The notes under the pieces were generated by a model. That model was given only the letters and a program-made list of their open reading frames with translations, was not told where the DNA came from and did not search any database. Below are positions 7,811-17,401 of a DNA stretch of 64,000 nt, piece after piece (the stretch's first letter is position 1; every line of letters begins with the position of its first letter). Origin of the DNA: Vibrio tritonius (GTDB lineage Bacteria > Pseudomonadota > Gammaproteobacteria > Enterobacterales > Vibrionaceae); assembly GCF_001547935.1 (NCBI RefSeq), contig NZ_AP014636.1, forward strand, positions 372,001-436,000, given 5' to 3'. The position numbers were made by a program, and so were the translations under genes.

Positions 7811-9085
7811 ATGCTTAATCAATCATTTTGGATTCATACCGGCCCAACCTTAACTCATGGTGAGCCCAGCAAGGTGGAAGGCCGTTATGATGTGGTTGTT
7901 ATTGGCGGCGGTTTGACTGGTATTGCAGCTGCTTACACATTAGCTAAAGAAGGGGCCAGTGTGGCCCTATTAGAAGCTGATGCCATCATGCAGAAAGCTT
8001 CCGGACAAAACGGCGGACAATGTAGCACAGGTGTTGCGCAGGATTTTGCGTCGATGGCTGCATCACTAGGGTTGGATAAAGCCAAGCGTTATTACACCGC
8101 TTATTCTGAAGCAGTAGATACCGTGCGCCGTTTTATTCAGCAAGAGAACATCGAGTGCGACTATCGTGAAAGCGGCAAATTGAAGTTGGCAGCTAAGCCT
8201 CAGCATGCCGATAAAATTCATCGCACTTACGAATTAATTAAAAAAGAAATAGATACCAATGTCGCTTTTTATGAAGCCAATGAACTGAAAAGTGAAATCG
8301 CTTCTGACAAGTTCTATGCGGGATTTTTACAGCGAAACGCCCTACAGTTACATGTCGGTAAATTTGGTGTCGGTTTAGCTGAAGCTGCGATTCGTTATGG
8401 GGCCAAATTTTTTGAGCATGCTCCGGTGACAAAAATGTCCCAACAAAACGGGGAAACCTTGGTTGAAACTCCACGCGGTACATTAGTCGCTAAACAGGTC
8501 ATCGTGGCAACCGGCATTAGTCAACAAGGCCCTCTAGGTTGGTATCGTCGCCGAATTGTTCCAGTAGGCAGTTTTATGCTCGCGACAGAAAAACTGGATC
8601 CCAAACTGATCGAAAGTTTGATGCCGTATAAACGTTCTTATGTCACCAGTAAAAACATCGGTAACTATTTCCGCGTAATGGGCGATGATCGCATTCTGTT
8701 TGGTGGCCGTGCTCGTTTTGCTATGAGTAATCCAGAATCTGACGCCATCAGTGGCGAAATATTGATGCGAAGCATGATCGACATGTTCCCTGCATTAGAC
8801 GGTGTAAAAGCCGAATATTGTTGGGGCGGGCTCGTCGATATCACACAAAACCGCTTACCTAAAGCGGGCACTCATAACGGCATGTTCTATGCGATGGGAT
8901 ACAGCGGTCACGGTGTTCAGATGTCGGTCTACATGGGTCAGCAATTGGCACAAATGCTCGGTGGACGCGAAGAGGCCAACCCATGGAGAGATGAAACTTG
9001 GTCGGCTATTCCTGGCTATTTTGGTAAGCCTTGGTTCTTACCTTTTGTTGGTGCCTATTATCGATTGCAAGATTATCTCCACTAA
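7811..9085 (+). CDS. FAD-dependent amine/amino-acid oxidoreductase (DAO family, PuuB/OrdL-like)
   Basis: A 424-aa flavoprotein of the D-amino-acid oxidase fold. The FAD-binding motif VVVIGGGLTGIAAAYTLAKEG begins near residue 29. The pattern SGQNGGQ, shortly after it, and WGGLVDITQNRLPKAG with GYSGHGVQMS near the C terminus, resemble gamma-glutamylputrescine oxidases and related enzymes that oxidise a secondary or primary amine. The product would be an aldehyde or keto acid and a freed amine. It lies between the HAD gene and an ABC transporter, which suits oxidation of an imported amine. The exact substrate is unknown. Confidence 0.75.
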   Translation: MLNQSFWIHTGPTLTHGEPSKVEGRYDVVVIGGGLTGIAAAYTLAKEGASVALLEADAIMQKASGQNGGQCSTGVAQDFASMAASLGLDKAKRYYTAYSEAVDTVRRFIQQENIECDYRESGKLKLAAKPQHADKIHRTYELIKKEIDTNVAFYEANELKSEIASDKFYAGFLQRNALQLHVGKFGVGLAEAAIRYGAKFFEHAPVTKMSQQNGETLVETPRGTLVAKQVIVATGISQQGPLGWYRRRIVPVGSFMLATEKLDPKLIESLMPYKRSYVTSKNIGNYFRVMGDDRILFGGRARFAMSNPESDAISGEILMRSMIDMFPALDGVKAEYCWGGLVDITQNRLPKAGTHNGMFYAMGYSGHGVQMSVYMGQQLAQMLGGREEANPWRDETWSAIPGYFGKPWFLPFVGAYYRLQDYLH

Positions 9086-9140
9086 TCGTCAGTGGATTGA
9101 CGATTCCAAATTAACTTCAACAGCGTAAAGGATTTATATC

Positions 9141-10766
9141 ATGGATGATAAAAAGTTGATTACAGGGCAAGAATGCATGGAGCAGTATGAACAGATGACC
9201 CAATCAGGGTGGACTAGACGTCGAATCCTGAAAACGCTTGGTGTCGCTGGCGTCTTTGCTGCCACATCAGGCTCACTGCTAAGTCCCGCTCGCGCATTAG
9301 CGGCTGGCGCAAGTGAGCCTGCCGTTGGCAAGCCTGGCGGAAAAATCCGTGTTGCTAGCCTTTCTTCTTCTACGGCAGATACGCTTGATCCGGCTAAGGG
9401 CGCCTTATCCACTGATTACACCCGTCAATATATGGTTTACAACGGGTTGACTAAGTTTGATGAACACTTAGTGCCACATTTGGAGTTAGCAGAAAGCATT
9501 GAAGACAAAGGCGCAACGACTTGGACAATTACGTTGCGTAAAGACGTTACTTTCCACAATGGGCAACCGTTAACCGCCAAAGACGTGGTGTTTTCATTAA
9601 ACCGCCATAAAGACCCAGCGGTGGCCTCTAAAGTGATGGGGCTAGCTAAACAAATGACCTCTATCACCGCTACAGGCAAACATGAAGTCACTATTGTGTT
9701 AGACGGGCCGAATGCTGAATTGCCTTCAATCTTTGCTATTTCTCATATGTTGATTGTGCCTGATGGCACAACCGATTTTTCCAAAGGTATTGGTACTGGG
9801 CCATTTAAAGTGAAAAATTTTGTCCCAGGAATGAGTACTGTTGTAGTTAAAAATGAGAGCTACTGGAAACCGGGCTTACCTTATCTAGATGAAATTGAAT
9901 TGTTTGCGATTCCAGATGAACCTTCGCGAGTCAATGCTCTGTTGGCTGGAGAGGTGCATGTCATCAACGAAGTGAACCCTCGTTCAACCAAACGCATCGA
10001 ACAAAGCCAAGGGCATCACTATGTGAATGCGCCTTCTGGCAATTACACCAACTTGATCATTCGCCAAGATATCATGCCAGGTAAGAGCGCTGAATTTACC
10101 GAAGCGATGAAATTACTGCTTGATCGCGAGCAGGTGAAAAAATCCATTTTCCAAGATTTTGCCGTAGTAGGTAATGATACGCCGATTGCGCCAAGCGCTC
10201 GTTACTTTAACCAAGAATTACCGCAAACCACATTTGATCCAGATAAAGCTAAATCGTTATTGCAAAAGGCAGGTTTGGCAAACGCCAAAATTCCAGTAGT
10301 GGCGTCATCAGCTGCAACAGGTTCTGTGGATATGGCGGTTTTACTGCAACAATCAGCAGCAAAAGCCGGACTGAAAATCGATGTGCAAGTTAAGCCTGCC
10401 GATGGCTATTGGTCAAACCATTGGGCCAAGCATCCATTGAGCTTTGGCAACATTAACCCACGCCCAAATGCCGACATTATTTTTTCTCAATTTTTTGCGA
10501 CTCATGCTTCTTGGAATGAATCTCATTGGGGAAATAGCCAGTTCGACAAGCTGCTGGTTGATGCTCGTAAAGAGACTGACGATGGTAAACGTAACGCAAT
10601 GTACTGTGAAATGCAGACGCTAGTTCATGATCACTGTGGCATCGGTATTCCTGTGTTTATCAGTAACATCGATGGGGTGGATTCTCGCATCAAAGGCTAC
10701 GGAACCAATCCATTAGGTGGATTTATGGGGTACATGTTTGCCGAAAAAGTATGGATGGATGCGTAA
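9141..10766 (+). CDS. ABC transporter substrate-binding protein, family 5 (peptide/opine type), Tat-exported
   Basis: A 541-aa family 5 solute-binding protein (DppA/OppA/opine type). The N terminus has a twin-arginine signal, TRRRILKTLG near residues 25-34, then a hydrophobic stretch and ALA-AG, so it is exported folded. The mature part shows DTLDPAKG, YNGLTKFDE and the family stretch FHNGQPLTAKDVVFSLNRHKDP. It would capture the substrate of the transporter encoded just downstream. A hairpin without a U-tract at 10787-10810 separates it from the permeases and could keep its message level higher. Confidence 0.87.
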   Translation: MDDKKLITGQECMEQYEQMTQSGWTRRRILKTLGVAGVFAATSGSLLSPARALAAGASEPAVGKPGGKIRVASLSSSTADTLDPAKGALSTDYTRQYMVYNGLTKFDEHLVPHLELAESIEDKGATTWTITLRKDVTFHNGQPLTAKDVVFSLNRHKDPAVASKVMGLAKQMTSITATGKHEVTIVLDGPNAELPSIFAISHMLIVPDGTTDFSKGIGTGPFKVKNFVPGMSTVVVKNESYWKPGLPYLDEIELFAIPDEPSRVNALLAGEVHVINEVNPRSTKRIEQSQGHHYVNAPSGNYTNLIIRQDIMPGKSAEFTEAMKLLLDREQVKKSIFQDFAVVGNDTPIAPSARYFNQELPQTTFDPDKAKSLLQKAGLANAKIPVVASSAATGSVDMAVLLQQSAAKAGLKIDVQVKPADGYWSNHWAKHPLSFGNINPRPNADIIFSQFFATHASWNESHWGNSQFDKLLVDARKETDDGKRNAMYCEMQTLVHDHCGIGIPVFISNIDGVDSRIKGYGTNPLGGFMGYMFAEKVWMDA

Positions 10767-10786
10767 TCGTCTGAGTGTCTAGTTCT

Positions 10787-10810
10787 GTGTGCTATTGAAA
10801 GATAGCACAC
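10787..10810 (+). other. Intercistronic hairpin after the binding-protein gene
   Basis: A perfect 9-bp stem (GTGTGCTAT and ATAGCACAC) around a TGAAAG loop, with no T-run after it. It stands between the binding-protein and permease genes, a place where such hairpins often protect the upstream message from 3' decay. That role is an inference. Confidence 0.6.
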
Positions 10811-10831
10811 CATTTATCGAGGGAGAGAGTC

Positions 10832-11791
10832 ATGAACCAGATACTGTTCAAGCTAGTTATTCAACGCGTTCTTAGTGCTTTATTAACCCTTTTTTTGGTT
10901 TCAATTGTCGTGTTTGGTATCACCAATATTTTGCCTGGGGATGCTGCACAACAAATCTTGGGGCAATTCGCCATGCCAGAGCAAGTGGCGGCGCTACGTC
11001 AGTCGCTTGGGTTGGACGAACCTGCGCTAACGCGCTATCTGCATTGGCTTTTTCAGGTTGTTCAAGGAGATTTCGGCCAATCAATGACCAATAATATGCC
11101 GGTAAGTCAACTGATGTCAGGGCGACTCAGTAACACACTAATGCTGGCTGCGGTCACTTCGTTAGTTTCAGTTCCTTTTGCTCTCGCTTTGGGGATTGGC
11201 GCTGCAATCTTTCAAGGAGGGCGTATCGACCGTGCGTTAAACCTGTTTACTCTTGGATTAGTCGCTGTACCTGAGTTTTTAATTGCTACCATTGCGGTAT
11301 TGATCTTTGCCGTAAAACTGCACTGGTTCTCTGCGCTGTCTTATGGCGGTGCTGGGGAAGGTTTAGCGGGCTTTTTGCGTGCGTATACCTTACCTGTTAT
11401 GACGCTCTGCTTTGTTATTACTGCACAGATGGCACGAATGACAAGAGCGGCGATGGTCGATGAACTCAACACCGATTATGTTGAGATGGCAAGATTGAAA
11501 GGCCTATCCACGCTAAAAATTGCTTTTGTGCATGCTTTACCTAACACGATTGGACCCATTGCAAACGCCGTGGCATTGAGTCTCTCTTATTTATTTGGTG
11601 GCGTGGTTATCGTCGAAACCATATTTAATTTCCCGGGTATTGCAGGCTTGATGGTCGATGCCGTCACCAACCGAGATATTGCGCTGGTGCAGGCCTGTAC
11701 CATGATTTTCTGTACGGGCTATCTTGGTTTAATTTTGATCGCCGATCTCTGTTCCATTCTATTTAATCCAAGATTGAGGAGTCGAGTATGA
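10832..11791 (+). CDS. Dipeptide/opine-type ABC transporter permease (DppB family)
   Basis: A 319-aa inner-membrane permease with about six membrane segments. The N terminus has the DppB pattern (FGITNILPGDAA) and the usual LRQSLGLDEPALTRYLHWL segment. The EAA coupling loop is seen near residues 211-235 (MARLKGLSTLKIAFVHALPNT). It forms one half of the membrane channel with the DppC-like protein, whose ATG overlaps its stop (ATGA). A GAGGGAGAG ribosome-binding site precedes the start. Confidence 0.87.
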   Translation: MNQILFKLVIQRVLSALLTLFLVSIVVFGITNILPGDAAQQILGQFAMPEQVAALRQSLGLDEPALTRYLHWLFQVVQGDFGQSMTNNMPVSQLMSGRLSNTLMLAAVTSLVSVPFALALGIGAAIFQGGRIDRALNLFTLGLVAVPEFLIATIAVLIFAVKLHWFSALSYGGAGEGLAGFLRAYTLPVMTLCFVITAQMARMTRAAMVDELNTDYVEMARLKGLSTLKIAFVHALPNTIGPIANAVALSLSYLFGGVVIVETIFNFPGIAGLMVDAVTNRDIALVQACTMIFCTGYLGLILIADLCSILFNPRLRSRV

Positions 11792-12633
11792 GCACAACTG
11801 CCGCCAACTCTCACACGTCCAATGTCTGGCCCGTAATAAAAAAATTACTGATGAGCTTTAGCTCAGTGTTGTGTCTTTTTTGGCTAGTGGTGGCGATATT
11901 TGGTCCATCCATGGCGCCACATAATGTTGGGCAGGTTGTTTCAGATCAGATATTTGGCCCAATAAGTTCTCAATTTCTTCTCGGCACCGATTATCTAGGT
12001 CGAGACAACTTAAGCCGCATTTTGGTAGCGACGCGTTACACCGTCGGTTTAGCGTTAGTTGCTTCAGTGCTCTCTTCGATGGTTGGCACGCTAATCGCGT
12101 TACTGGCCGTCATTTCTCCCAAATCCGTAGAAGTGGTGATCCTGCGCGTGATTGATGCGCTGATTTCCATTCCAAGCAAAATGATGGCGCTCGTTATTGT
12201 TGCAGGTTTTGGTAGTTCAGTTCCGTTGTTAATTATGACGGCTGTCTTAGGGTATGCCCCTGGAGCATTTCGCATCGCATACATTTTAGCGCTCAATCAA
12301 AATGAGATGGAATACGTCAAAGTCGCCATGATTCGTGGTGAAGGGCGTCTCTACATCGCTATTCGTGAAATTTTGCCCAACATTTTGAATCCAGTTCTCG
12401 CCGATTTTGGTTTGCGATTCGTATTTATTGTGCTGCTGTTGAGTGGACTTAGCTTTCTTGGTTTAGGCATTCAACCACCTAATGCGGACCTTGGCTCTCT
12501 GGTTCGGGAGAATATCGGTGGGTTGAGCCAAGGCGCGCCGGCTTTACTGGCTCCTGCTTGCGCTATCGGCTTGTTGACAGTGGGAGTGAACCTAGTGATT
12601 GACCGGATATCTCGTCAACGTAACGAACGCTAA
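11788..12633 (+). CDS. Dipeptide/opine-type ABC transporter permease (DppC family)
   Basis: A 281-aa inner-membrane permease of the DppC type. After the first membrane segment there is the expected FLLGTDYLGRDNLSRILVATR sequence, and the EAA loop is VKVAMIRGEGRLYIAIREILPN. Five to six hydrophobic segments are seen. It overlaps the previous gene by four bases, which suggests translational coupling, and is followed by the ATPase gene after 11 bases. It pairs with the DppB-like protein to move the substrate bound by the family 5 protein. Confidence 0.87.
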   Translation: MSTTAANSHTSNVWPVIKKLLMSFSSVLCLFWLVVAIFGPSMAPHNVGQVVSDQIFGPISSQFLLGTDYLGRDNLSRILVATRYTVGLALVASVLSSMVGTLIALLAVISPKSVEVVILRVIDALISIPSKMMALVIVAGFGSSVPLLIMTAVLGYAPGAFRIAYILALNQNEMEYVKVAMIRGEGRLYIAIREILPNILNPVLADFGLRFVFIVLLLSGLSFLGLGIQPPNADLGSLVRENIGGLSQGAPALLAPACAIGLLTVGVNLVIDRISRQRNER

Positions 12634-12644
12634 GGAGTAGCAAC

Positions 12645-14558
12645 ATGGACCGTTTTCTTACCGTAAAAGATTTACGAATTAGCGTAAAACAAGAACAAAA
12701 AGAACAGATTATCGTCAATGATGTGAGTTTTACTCTCGATAAAGGCCAAGTGCTCGCCTTAATTGGCGAATCAGGCTCGGGTAAAACTACCATTGCACTA
12801 TCACTGATGGGGTATGCCAAACCAGGCTGTTATATCAGCGGGGGGCAAGTGACGTTGGGCAACGACAGTGTACTGGATGCCGATGAAGCGACCCTTCGCC
12901 AATGGCGCGGTAACCGTGTTGCTTATATCGCACAAAGTGCGGCTGCGGCGTTTAACCCCAGTAAACGCTTGATGGATCAAGTCATCGAATCGGCACTACT
13001 GCATGGCATTGATACCAAGGTGAACCTGAAACGACGGGCGGTGGCTTTGTTTCGTGACTTAGCGTTACCCCATCCCGAAACCATTGGTCAGCGCTATCCC
13101 CACGAGGTTTCTGGTGGGCAGTTGCAACGAGTGATGGCGGCCATGGCTTTGATTGCTGAACCTGAGTTGGTGATATTGGATGAGCCAACAACTGCTCTCG
13201 ATGTGACAACTCAAGTTGAGGTATTGCAAGTCTTTCGTCGAGTGGTCAAACAGCTTGGCGTGACCGCGGTGTATGTCTCTCATGACCTTGCCGTAGTAGC
13301 TCAAGTGGCGGATAAAATCGTAGTGCTAAATCATGGTGAAATTCGCGAGGATAATACGACAGACAGCATTCTTCATCATGCACAGGACCCATACACTCAA
13401 GAGCTTCTCGCTGCGGTCGCGCATGATGAGTTAAATTCGATTCAGACTACAAGTGGTCAGAATACAGAAAATCCATTACTGGTATTGCGAAAACTGGTGG
13501 CAGGTTATGGCCGTAAAAGCAGCCAAGGTATTCCGGATATCAAAGTGTTAGATGATATCAACTTAACCCTTTATCCAGGTCAGGCTGTTGGCATCATTGG
13601 TGAATCTGGGTCGGGCAAAACCACATTGGCGAAAGTGGTGGCAGGTTTGCTACCTCCAGCACTAGGTACAATGAAACTGGCTGGCCAAGACCTAAATGGT
13701 CCATTTTCTCTGCGTAGCAAAGAGCAGTGTCGTGAAATACAGCTGGTATTTCAAAGCGCAGATACGGCGCTTAATCCCAAACATACGATTCGTCAGCTGC
13801 TAGGCCGACCACTCAAAGCGTATTTTGGTATGAAACGGTCAGCTAGAGAGTCACGCATTAAAGAGTTGTTGGATCTGGTGAAATTGCCCCACGATTTGAT
13901 TGATCGCAAGCCATCGGCACTGTCAGGTGGCCAAAAACAGCGCATCAACTTAGCTCGAGCGCTTGCTGCTGAACCTAAATTGATCATTTGTGATGAAGTG
14001 ACTTCGGCATTAGATACCGTTGTCGGCGCAGCCATTCTTGAGCTGCTAAAAGAGTTAAAACAGAAGTTAAACGTCGCCTACCTCTTTATTAGTCATGATA
14101 TTCATACGGTGAAATCGCTGTGTGAGAACGTAGTAGTGATGTACCAAGGACATCAGGTTCAAGTCGCGAAAACCGCACTATTGAGCACCGGGGTATTGCA
14201 TCCTTATACCGCATTATTAATCGACTCGATTCCTCAGATGCGCCAAGCGTGGATTGAAGAACCAAGATTGGCAACGGAGCACTTGGCGACGCCTTCGTTT
14301 TATTCGGTTCCGGATCATCAAGAAACCTGTGCGTTTTTAGAACGCTGTCCTCATAAAATCAATGGGATCTGCGATCGCAATGCGCCGAGCATTCGTTCTG
14401 TCAAAGGGGGTGGGCAAGTACTTTGCCATCTCAAACCTGAGTTCTTGCCTTTGATGGAGGACCTTGAGCAAAAGCGATCGCCTAGTGGTTGGCAACGGAC
14501 TGCCAGCATCAATGCAAAGGATGTTAATTATGAAAAATCGCTTTCAACGCTTAACTGA
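12645..14558 (+). CDS. Double-domain ABC ATPase (DppD-DppF type fusion)
   Basis: A 637-aa protein with two complete ABC ATPase domains in tandem, like YejF or GsiA. Each has a Walker A GESGSGKTT (near residues 38-46 and 319-327), a signature (VSGGQLQR and LSGGQKQR) and a Walker B (LVILDEP and LIICDEV). The C-terminal part of the second domain has the oligopeptide-transporter cysteine pattern (CAFLERCPHKINGICD), which in DppD/OppD relatives can hold an iron-sulfur cluster. It energises uptake by the two permeases. Its last 29 bases overlap the small [2Fe-2S] gene, which ties transport to the oxidoreductase subunits. Confidence 0.87.
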   Translation: MDRFLTVKDLRISVKQEQKEQIIVNDVSFTLDKGQVLALIGESGSGKTTIALSLMGYAKPGCYISGGQVTLGNDSVLDADEATLRQWRGNRVAYIAQSAAAAFNPSKRLMDQVIESALLHGIDTKVNLKRRAVALFRDLALPHPETIGQRYPHEVSGGQLQRVMAAMALIAEPELVILDEPTTALDVTTQVEVLQVFRRVVKQLGVTAVYVSHDLAVVAQVADKIVVLNHGEIREDNTTDSILHHAQDPYTQELLAAVAHDELNSIQTTSGQNTENPLLVLRKLVAGYGRKSSQGIPDIKVLDDINLTLYPGQAVGIIGESGSGKTTLAKVVAGLLPPALGTMKLAGQDLNGPFSLRSKEQCREIQLVFQSADTALNPKHTIRQLLGRPLKAYFGMKRSARESRIKELLDLVKLPHDLIDRKPSALSGGQKQRINLARALAAEPKLIICDEVTSALDTVVGAAILELLKELKQKLNVAYLFISHDIHTVKSLCENVVVMYQGHQVQVAKTALLSTGVLHPYTALLIDSIPQMRQAWIEEPRLATEHLATPSFYSVPDHQETCAFLERCPHKINGICDRNAPSIRSVKGGGQVLCHLKPEFLPLMEDLEQKRSPSGWQRTASINAKDVNYEKSLSTLN

Positions 14559-14847
14559 AACGGATCGAGAGCCGATCACGTTACGAATCGATGGTGTGCA
14601 AGTGTCAGCTTTAAGTGGTGATACCTTAATGGCAGTCATACTGACTCATCAAGACGCGTTGCGAACCAATGAGTTTGACCATGAACATCGTGCCGGTTTT
14701 TGCCTGATGGGCGCTTGTCAGGATTGTTGGGTGTGGACGCGTAAAGGAGAACGACTACGTTCTTGTTCAACGTATGTACAAGCCGATATGGATATTGTGA
14801 CCAAGCAGCCGGAGGAAGTATGGAACGTCCACGAATTGTCATTATAG
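14530..14847 (+). CDS. [2Fe-2S] small subunit of an opine/amino-acid dehydrogenase (HcnA/OoxC-like)
   Basis: A 105-aa ferredoxin-like protein. Four cysteines, C58, C63, C66 and C79 (GFCLMGACQDC..RLRSC), match a plant-type [2Fe-2S] centre. It resembles the small subunit of opine oxidases, hydrogen cyanide synthase and D-hydroxyproline dehydrogenase, which passes electrons within a flavoprotein complex. The ATG at 14530 has an AAAGGA site eight bases before it; a longer frame from 14464 has no support and would lie deeper in the ATPase gene. It overlaps the ATPase gene (to 14558) and, at its end, the next subunit gene (from 14820). Confidence 0.82.
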   Translation: MKNRFQRLTETDREPITLRIDGVQVSALSGDTLMAVILTHQDALRTNEFDHEHRAGFCLMGACQDCWVWTRKGERLRSCSTYVQADMDIVTKQPEEVWNVHELSL

Positions 14848-16256
14848 GTGCAGGCCCTGCTGGGATTCGCTGTGCGCAAACGCTGGTTGATGCTGGACTT
14901 TCTCCAATTGTGTTAGATGAACAACCTCAGTCTGGAGGGCAGATTTATAAGCGTCAACCGCCGGGCTTTAAACGTGACTATAACACGCTATATGGCACCG
15001 AGGCGTTAAAGGCTAAAGCACTTCATCGCTGCGCCGATACGCTGCAGGCGAAGATTGATTATTATCCCAATACCTCCGTGTGGGATGTACAAGATAAGGT
15101 GGTTTACGCGTATCAAGACGAAAAGCCTATCGAAATCCACTACGACTATTTAGTACTTTGCACTGGGGCAATTGATAGGGTTATTCCGATTGCTGGATGG
15201 CAACAAGCTGGGAGCTATACCTTAGGGGGAGCGCAAATCGCGCTAAAACACCAAGGTTTATCGATTGGCAAGCAAGTGGTGTTTATGGGAACTGGTCCAC
15301 TGCTGTATTTAGTGGCTTACCAATATGTGAAGGCTGGGGCAAATGTCGAAGCTGTATTGGATACCTCGTCTTTCGCTGATCGTTTAAAAGGCCTACTGGG
15401 CTTAATGGCAAAACCTAAGGCGTTGCTTAGCGGTATGTACTTTATCGCCAAAATGAAAAAGCGTGGTGTGGTATTTAAAAATGCCATCAAACCTAAAACC
15501 ATATTAGGTGACGAGCAAGGTGTTGCTGGAGTCGAAGTCGAGGATGCTGCGGGTAAAGTGTGGCATTTTGCTTGTGATGCGGTAGCAACAGGCTTTCATT
15601 TAAAACCGGAAACTCAATTGGCTGATCTTCTTGGATGTGAATTTATCTATGAACCGCTTAGCCAATTATGGCTCCCCAAAACCGACGAATGCGGACGAAC
15701 CACGGTTGCTGGAGTTTATTGTGCCGGTGACGGTAGTGCTATTTTAGGGGCCGATGCTGCTGAGTGTGCCGGTAAACTGGCTGCGATGGCTTTGCTCACT
15801 GATGCCAAACAGCTTACTGAGAAGTTAAAGCAGCGTTTACCTAAACTGCAACATAAGATGACTCAACTGCGCCGTTTTGGCATGGGATTACAGAAAGCCT
15901 TTCCTTGGCCGGCCTATTTGCTCGATGAGATTGAGGATAATACGGTCATTTGTCGCTGCGAGATGATTTTGGCGAAAGAGATCCGAGACAGCGTGGTGCA
16001 AAAAGGCGCTGATGAAGTGAATCGCTCCAAGTCTTTCACCCGAGTGGGAATGGGGCGCTGTCAAGGGCGCTACTGCTCACATGTGAACGCTCAGTTGATT
16101 GCTAATGCAAGCCGTAATGGTCGTAGTCTTGAGGCAACATCAACAGGAGCTTTTGTTGGACGTCAACGCTCACAAGCTCCAGTCAAGCCTTTGCCTGTTA
16201 ATGTCTATCTAAATGAACCTCTGGTTGTTGACAGAAAAGAAGAGGTGATCTTATGA
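14820..16256 (+). CDS. FAD/NAD-binding large subunit of an opine/amino-acid dehydrogenase (HcnB/OoxA-like)
   Basis: A 478-aa flavoprotein. The first nucleotide-binding motif is VIIGAGPAGIRCAQTLVDAG (about residues 6-25), and a second lies in KQVVFMGTGPLLYL. The C terminus has a BFD-like [2Fe-2S] domain, with cysteines in VICRCEM and GRCQGRYC. This layout is that of the A subunit of opine oxidases and relatives. The ATG at 14820 has GGAGGA right before it; a longer frame from 14763 is not needed. It overlaps both neighbours by a few bases and sits between the small and the DAO-type subunits, so a three-part enzyme is likely. Confidence 0.83.
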   Translation: MERPRIVIIGAGPAGIRCAQTLVDAGLSPIVLDEQPQSGGQIYKRQPPGFKRDYNTLYGTEALKAKALHRCADTLQAKIDYYPNTSVWDVQDKVVYAYQDEKPIEIHYDYLVLCTGAIDRVIPIAGWQQAGSYTLGGAQIALKHQGLSIGKQVVFMGTGPLLYLVAYQYVKAGANVEAVLDTSSFADRLKGLLGLMAKPKALLSGMYFIAKMKKRGVVFKNAIKPKTILGDEQGVAGVEVEDAAGKVWHFACDAVATGFHLKPETQLADLLGCEFIYEPLSQLWLPKTDECGRTTVAGVYCAGDGSAILGADAAECAGKLAAMALLTDAKQLTEKLKQRLPKLQHKMTQLRRFGMGLQKAFPWPAYLLDEIEDNTVICRCEMILAKEIRDSVVQKGADEVNRSKSFTRVGMGRCQGRYCSHVNAQLIANASRNGRSLEATSTGAFVGRQRSQAPVKPLPVNVYLNEPLVVDRKEEVIL

Positions 16257-17401
16257 GTCATAATTCGTTTGATGTCATCGTTATTGGTGGTGGCTTTATG
16301 GGCGCTGCCAGTGCCTTTTTCTTGGGCCAGAAAGGCAAAAAGGTCGGTTTGTTTGAGCAGGCAAAAATTGGTCAATACGCCAGCGGAGTCAACTTTGGCA
16401 ATGTGCGTCGCCAAGGGCGTCATCTTGATCAACTGGACCTTTCCAATCGTGCTCGCCGCTTGTGGAGCGAGCTACCACAATTGATTGGCGATGATTTAGA
16501 ATTTATCGCAAGTGGTCATATGCGTATTGCTTATGATGAGCGCACTTTAGCGCAATACGAAGCGTATGCCAAAGACCCTCGTGCAGCAGAGCTTAAACTG
16601 GAGATTTTAACCGGACAAGAGCTGCGTAAGCGTTTCCCCTATATTGGTCCAGACGTGCTGGTGGGGTCCTATGCGCCTTTAGATGGTCATGCCAATCCTA
16701 GGTTGGCCGCGCCTGCCTTTGCAAGAGCGGCAGCAAAAGCCGGTGTCACGGTCTATGAGCAAACCCAAATCAGTCAGGTGAAAAAGACCAAATCAGGGTT
16801 TGAAGTGCGAACACGAAACGGTGAGCACTACTATTGTGAACAACTGCTGATTACCGCCGGAGCTTGGGGAGAGCGATTGTCCAATCAATTTGGTGAGTCG
16901 GTACCGCTGTTTACCCGTGGGCCGCAAATGACGGTAACCGAGCCACTGCCTTATCGTTTTAAAACCGTCATCGGGGTTTCCTCGCCAAGTGAACCAGAGA
17001 ATATCTATTTCCGTCAAATACCTAGAGGGAATATAATCATTGGCGGATGTCATCGCACTCTGCCTGATATGGACAGCCGTACCGCGCGTTTTGAGCCTCA
17101 GGCGATGATTTATCAGATGCAGCAACTTCACCGGATCGTCCCGACATTGGGTAATATTCATATCATCCGCAGCTGGAGTGGAATCGAAAGCTATCTGCCT
17201 GATTCATTGCCTATTATTGGCTCAAGTCACACGACGGAGGGTGTTTACTATGCCTTTGGTTTCTGTGGGCATGGGTTTCAACTTGGGCCCGCAGTTGGGG
17301 ATGTGATGGCGGAACTTATCACGACGGGCAAAACGTCGACCTATATCGAACCTTTTGCCATCGACCGCTTTCTACCTCAACCAGCCAAGAGAATTGCTTA
17401 A
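16253..17401 (+). CDS. DAO-family FAD subunit of an opine/amino-acid dehydrogenase (HcnC/OoxB-like)
   Basis: A 382-aa flavoprotein with an N-terminal Rossmann motif (VIVIGGGFMGAASAFFLGQKG) and the sequence SGVNFGNVRRQGR, typical of the B subunit of opine oxidases and D-amino-acid dehydrogenases. The C-terminal part has the conserved ESYLPDSLPIIG and FGFCGHGFQLGPAVG stretches that close the FAD site. It probably oxidises the C-N bond of the imported substrate and hands electrons to the neighbouring subunits. The ATG overlaps the previous stop (ATGA), and the next gene starts directly after its stop. Confidence 0.82.
   Translation: MSHNSFDVIVIGGGFMGAASAFFLGQKGKKVGLFEQAKIGQYASGVNFGNVRRQGRHLDQLDLSNRARRLWSELPQLIGDDLEFIASGHMRIAYDERTLAQYEAYAKDPRAAELKLEILTGQELRKRFPYIGPDVLVGSYAPLDGHANPRLAAPAFARAAAKAGVTVYEQTQISQVKKTKSGFEVRTRNGEHYYCEQLLITAGAWGERLSNQFGESVPLFTRGPQMTVTEPLPYRFKTVIGVSSPSEPENIYFRQIPRGNIIIGGCHRTLPDMDSRTARFEPQAMIYQMQQLHRIVPTLGNIHIIRSWSGIESYLPDSLPIIGSSHTTEGVYYAFGFCGHGFQLGPAVGDVMAELITTGKTSTYIEPFAIDRFLPQPAKRIA

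Noticed and set aside
14820..17401. Calling the three-subunit enzyme hydrogen cyanide synthase (hcnABC)
   Set aside because: The same architecture is shared by opine oxidases and D-amino-acid or hydroxyproline dehydrogenases, and the transporter and GABA genes favour those; glycine specificity cannot be read from the sequence.
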